Shown here one piece after another: positions 61,993-64,000 of a stretch of 64,000 bases of DNA; the stretch's first letter is position 1; the number at the start of each line of letters is the position of its first letter. The stretch covers positions 186,001 through 250,000 of the forward strand of contig NZ_JANHMP010000002.1 of NCBI RefSeq assembly GCF_024609265.1. Reading direction: 5' to 3'. The translations under genes and the position numbers were made by a program. The stretch comes from Geothrix campi (GTDB lineage: Bacteria > Acidobacteriota > Holophagae > Holophagales > Holophagaceae). The notes under the pieces are model-generated. The model worked only from the letters and a program-made list of their open reading frames with translations, was not told the DNA's origin and did not search any database.

Positions 61993-64000
61993 ATGCGCCC
62001 CGCTCCCGCTCTGGCTGCCCTCATGACCCTGCCCATCCTCGCCGCCGATCCGGCCGTCGCCGCCAACCCGTTCTTCGGGGACTGGAAGGCGCCTTTCGGC
62101 GTGCCGCCCTTCGCCGATATCAAGGAAGACCACTTCCTGCCAGCCTTCCGCGAGGGCATGGCGCGGCAGAAGGCCGAGGTGGCCACCATCGCGGATGCGA
62201 AGGAGGCTCCGACCTTCGCGAATACGATCGTGGCCTTGGACTTATCGGGCCAGTTCATGGATCGTGTGGGCTCCGTGTTCTTCAACCTCACGGGCGCAGA
62301 GACCAATCCCAAGCTCCAGGCTGTGAACCGCGAAGTCATGCCGCTGATGGCTGCGCACCGCGATGACATCAACCTGAATGCGAAGCTGTTCCAGCGCGTC
62401 AAGGCGGTGTGGGACGCCCGCGCCACGCTGAAGCTCGACCCGGACCAGGCCCGCCTGCTGGAGCGCACCTACAAGGGCTTCGTCCGCTCGGGGGCGGCCC
62501 TCACTGCCGACCAGCAGACCCGCATGCGCGCCATCAATGCCGAGCAGTCGAAGCTGGGCGTGGACTTCGGGGATCGCCTCCTCAAGGCCACCAAGGCCTT
62601 CCAGGTGGTGGTGGAGAAGCCCGCTGACCTCGCCGGGCTGCCCGAGGGCGTGCGCATGGCCGCGGCCGCCGCCGCCAAAAAGGCAGGCAAGGAGGGCCAG
62701 TGGCTGTTCACCCTGGACGGTCCCAGCATCTGGCCCTTCCTGGAATACGCCCAGAACCGCGAGCTGCGGAAGCGCCTGCTCACAGGCTACCTGGAGCGCT
62801 GCAACCAGGGCGGCGAGACCGACACCAACGCCATCGTGGCCCAGGTGGCGGCCCTGCGCGTGGAGAAGGCCCAGCTGCTGGGCTACCGCACCTGGGCGGA
62901 CTTCGTGCTCGAAGAAAACATGGCCAAGGATCCCAAGGGCGTCTACGGCCTGCTGGACCAGATCTGGAAGCCCGCGCTGGACGTCGCGAAGAAGGAGCGC
63001 GCCGAGCTGCAGGCCATGATGGCGAAGGATCTGCCGGGCCAGAAGCTGGAGCCCTGGGACTGGCGCTACTACGCCGAGAAGGTGAAGCAGGCCAAGTACG
63101 ACTTCGACGAAGAATCGGTGAAGCCCTACTTCGCCATCGACGCCGTGCGCCAGGGTGCCTTCACCCTCGCCGGCCGGCTCTACGGCATCACCTTCACCGA
63201 GCTGAAGGACATGCCCCTCTACCAGAAGGACGTGCGCTGCTTCGAAGTGAAGGAGCAGGATGGCCGGCACCTGGGCCTGATCTACGTGGACTACCACCCC
63301 CGGCCTGGCAAGCGGGGTGGCGCCTGGATGAGCAGCTACCGCCAGGCCTGGGTCAAGGACGGCAAGCAGGTGGACCCCGTGGTGGTGAACGTCTGCAACT
63401 TCACGGCCCCGGCGGGAAACCGCCCGGCGCTGCTGACCTCGGATGAGGTGCGCACGCTCTTCCACGAGTTCGGCCACGGCCTGCACGGGCTCTTCTACAA
63501 GGGCCGCTACCGCGGCACCGCCGGCACCCCCCGGGACTTCGTGGAACTGCCCAGCCAGGTCATGGAGAACTGGTCGATGGAGCCGGAGATGCTGAAGCTC
63601 TACGCGAAGCACTACAAGACCGGCGAGGTCATCCCGGATGCCCTCGTGGCCAAGATGAAGAAGGCCGCCACCTTCGGCCAGGGCTTCGCCACGGTGGAAT
63701 ACATGGCCGCCTCGCTGCTGGACATGGACTGGCACACGCTGACGACCACGAAACCCCAGGACACCGCCGCCTTCGAGAAGGCCTCGCTGGCCAAGTGGGG
63801 CCTCATCGCCGAGATCCCGCCCCGCTACCGCAGCCCCTACTTCAACCACATCATGGGCGGCTACGCCGCGGGCTACTACAGCTACATCTGGAGCGCCGTG
63901 CTGGACACGGACGCCTTCCAGGCCTTCAAGGAGAAGGGCAACCTCTTCGACCCCGCCACCGCGGCCAAGTTCCGCGCCGAGGTGCTTTCGAAGGGCGGCA
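61993..64000 (+). CDS. M3-family zinc metallopeptidase (Dcp/oligopeptidase-like, 3' partial)
   Basis: 669 residues visible from ATG at 61993 (GGAG before it), running off the window with no stop. Signal-like start MRPAPALAALMTLPILAA. The zinc motif is LFHEFGHGLHG (HEFGH at 491-495), with the downstream Glu in FVELPSQVMENW. The late MGGYAAGYYSYIWS segment is the M3 substrate-binding signature. Probably only about 30-40 residues are missing. It cuts peptides, probably in the periplasm. Confidence 0.93.
   Translation, partial: MRPAPALAALMTLPILAADPAVAANPFFGDWKAPFGVPPFADIKEDHFLPAFREGMARQKAEVATIADAKEAPTFANTIVALDLSGQFMDRVGSVFFNLTGAETNPKLQAVNREVMPLMAAHRDDINLNAKLFQRVKAVWDARATLKLDPDQARLLERTYKGFVRSGAALTADQQTRMRAINAEQSKLGVDFGDRLLKATKAFQVVVEKPADLAGLPEGVRMAAAAAAKKAGKEGQWLFTLDGPSIWPFLEYAQNRELRKRLLTGYLERCNQGGETDTNAIVAQVAALRVEKAQLLGYRTWADFVLEENMAKDPKGVYGLLDQIWKPALDVAKKERAELQAMMAKDLPGQKLEPWDWRYYAEKVKQAKYDFDEESVKPYFAIDAVRQGAFTLAGRLYGITFTELKDMPLYQKDVRCFEVKEQDGRHLGLIYVDYHPRPGKRGGAWMSSYRQAWVKDGKQVDPVVVNVCNFTAPAGNRPALLTSDEVRTLFHEFGHGLHGLFYKGRYRGTAGTPRDFVELPSQVMENWSMEPEMLKLYAKHYKTGEVIPDALVAKMKKAATFGQGFATVEYMAASLLDMDWHTLTTTKPQDTAAFEKASLAKWGLIAEIPPRYRSPYFNHIMGGYAAGYYSYIWSAVLDTDAFQAFKEKGNLFDPATAAKFRAEVLSKGG

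Overview
The window is high-GC bacterial DNA with short gene gaps, many start/stop overlaps and frequent GTG starts. A fused E1 alpha/beta dehydrogenase, c-type cytochromes, many small lipoproteins, a FlhG-FliA pair and several RND/MFS efflux sets fit an Acidobacteriota genome of the Holophagae (Geothrix-like) type. That placement is inferred from gene content; no rRNA is present to test it.

Layout. 1-5842: the right end of a prophage, a rightward siphovirus/GTA-like tail-tip module (DUF2460 end, DUF2163, NlpC/P60, tail-tip protein, a fibre-like protein ending in a Hint domain, a small protein). A convergent lipoprotein gene and tRNA-Val(GAC) follow, and the tRNA is a plausible prophage boundary. 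6995-12845 (minus): two tiny membrane proteins, glmS, fliA, flhG, a UPF0102 protein, a GNAT enzyme and a membrane protein. 13024-20051: a lipoprotein flanked by a short direct repeat, a DnaQ-like exonuclease, a zinc-ribbon protein, a polysaccharide deacetylase and valS, which carries a perfect internal palindrome. 20052-24061: a tetraheme cytochrome, a broken aldo/keto reductase, an HlyD-type adaptor, and a minus-strand CDGSH-hemerythrin-bioB group. 24279-28579: fused E1 dehydrogenase, an outer-membrane-like protein, a cold-shock gene with a switch-like leader, and small membrane proteins.

28642-40372 holds two complete tripartite efflux operons pointing away from each other. The left one is MFS (TetR, TolC, EmrA, EmrB); the right one is RND (TetR, TolC, adaptor, pump, nitroreductase). 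They share one 159-bp regulatory gap. 40416-45337: mfd and a secreted protein with three internal repeats.

45400-54951 (minus) is the most interesting stretch. Three secreted proteins come first, two of them paralogues on either side of a coiled-coil protein. An HAD 5'-nucleotidase follows, then a cytosolic histidine kinase with a Cys/His-rich N-terminus and an NtrC-type sigma54 activator. Next is a receiver-DUF4388-Roadblock protein whose upstream region has a good sigma54 promoter and two palindromes about 94 and 127 bp upstream of the predicted start. This looks like a readable signalling circuit beside an undescribed secreted three-protein system.

55083-64000: an S9 peptidase, a cytochrome c gene broken by one missing base exactly at a heme-binding His codon, a small basic protein, an alpha/beta-hydrolase lipoprotein, a SET-domain protein, a secreted protein, a patatin lipoprotein and an M3 peptidase that runs off the window.
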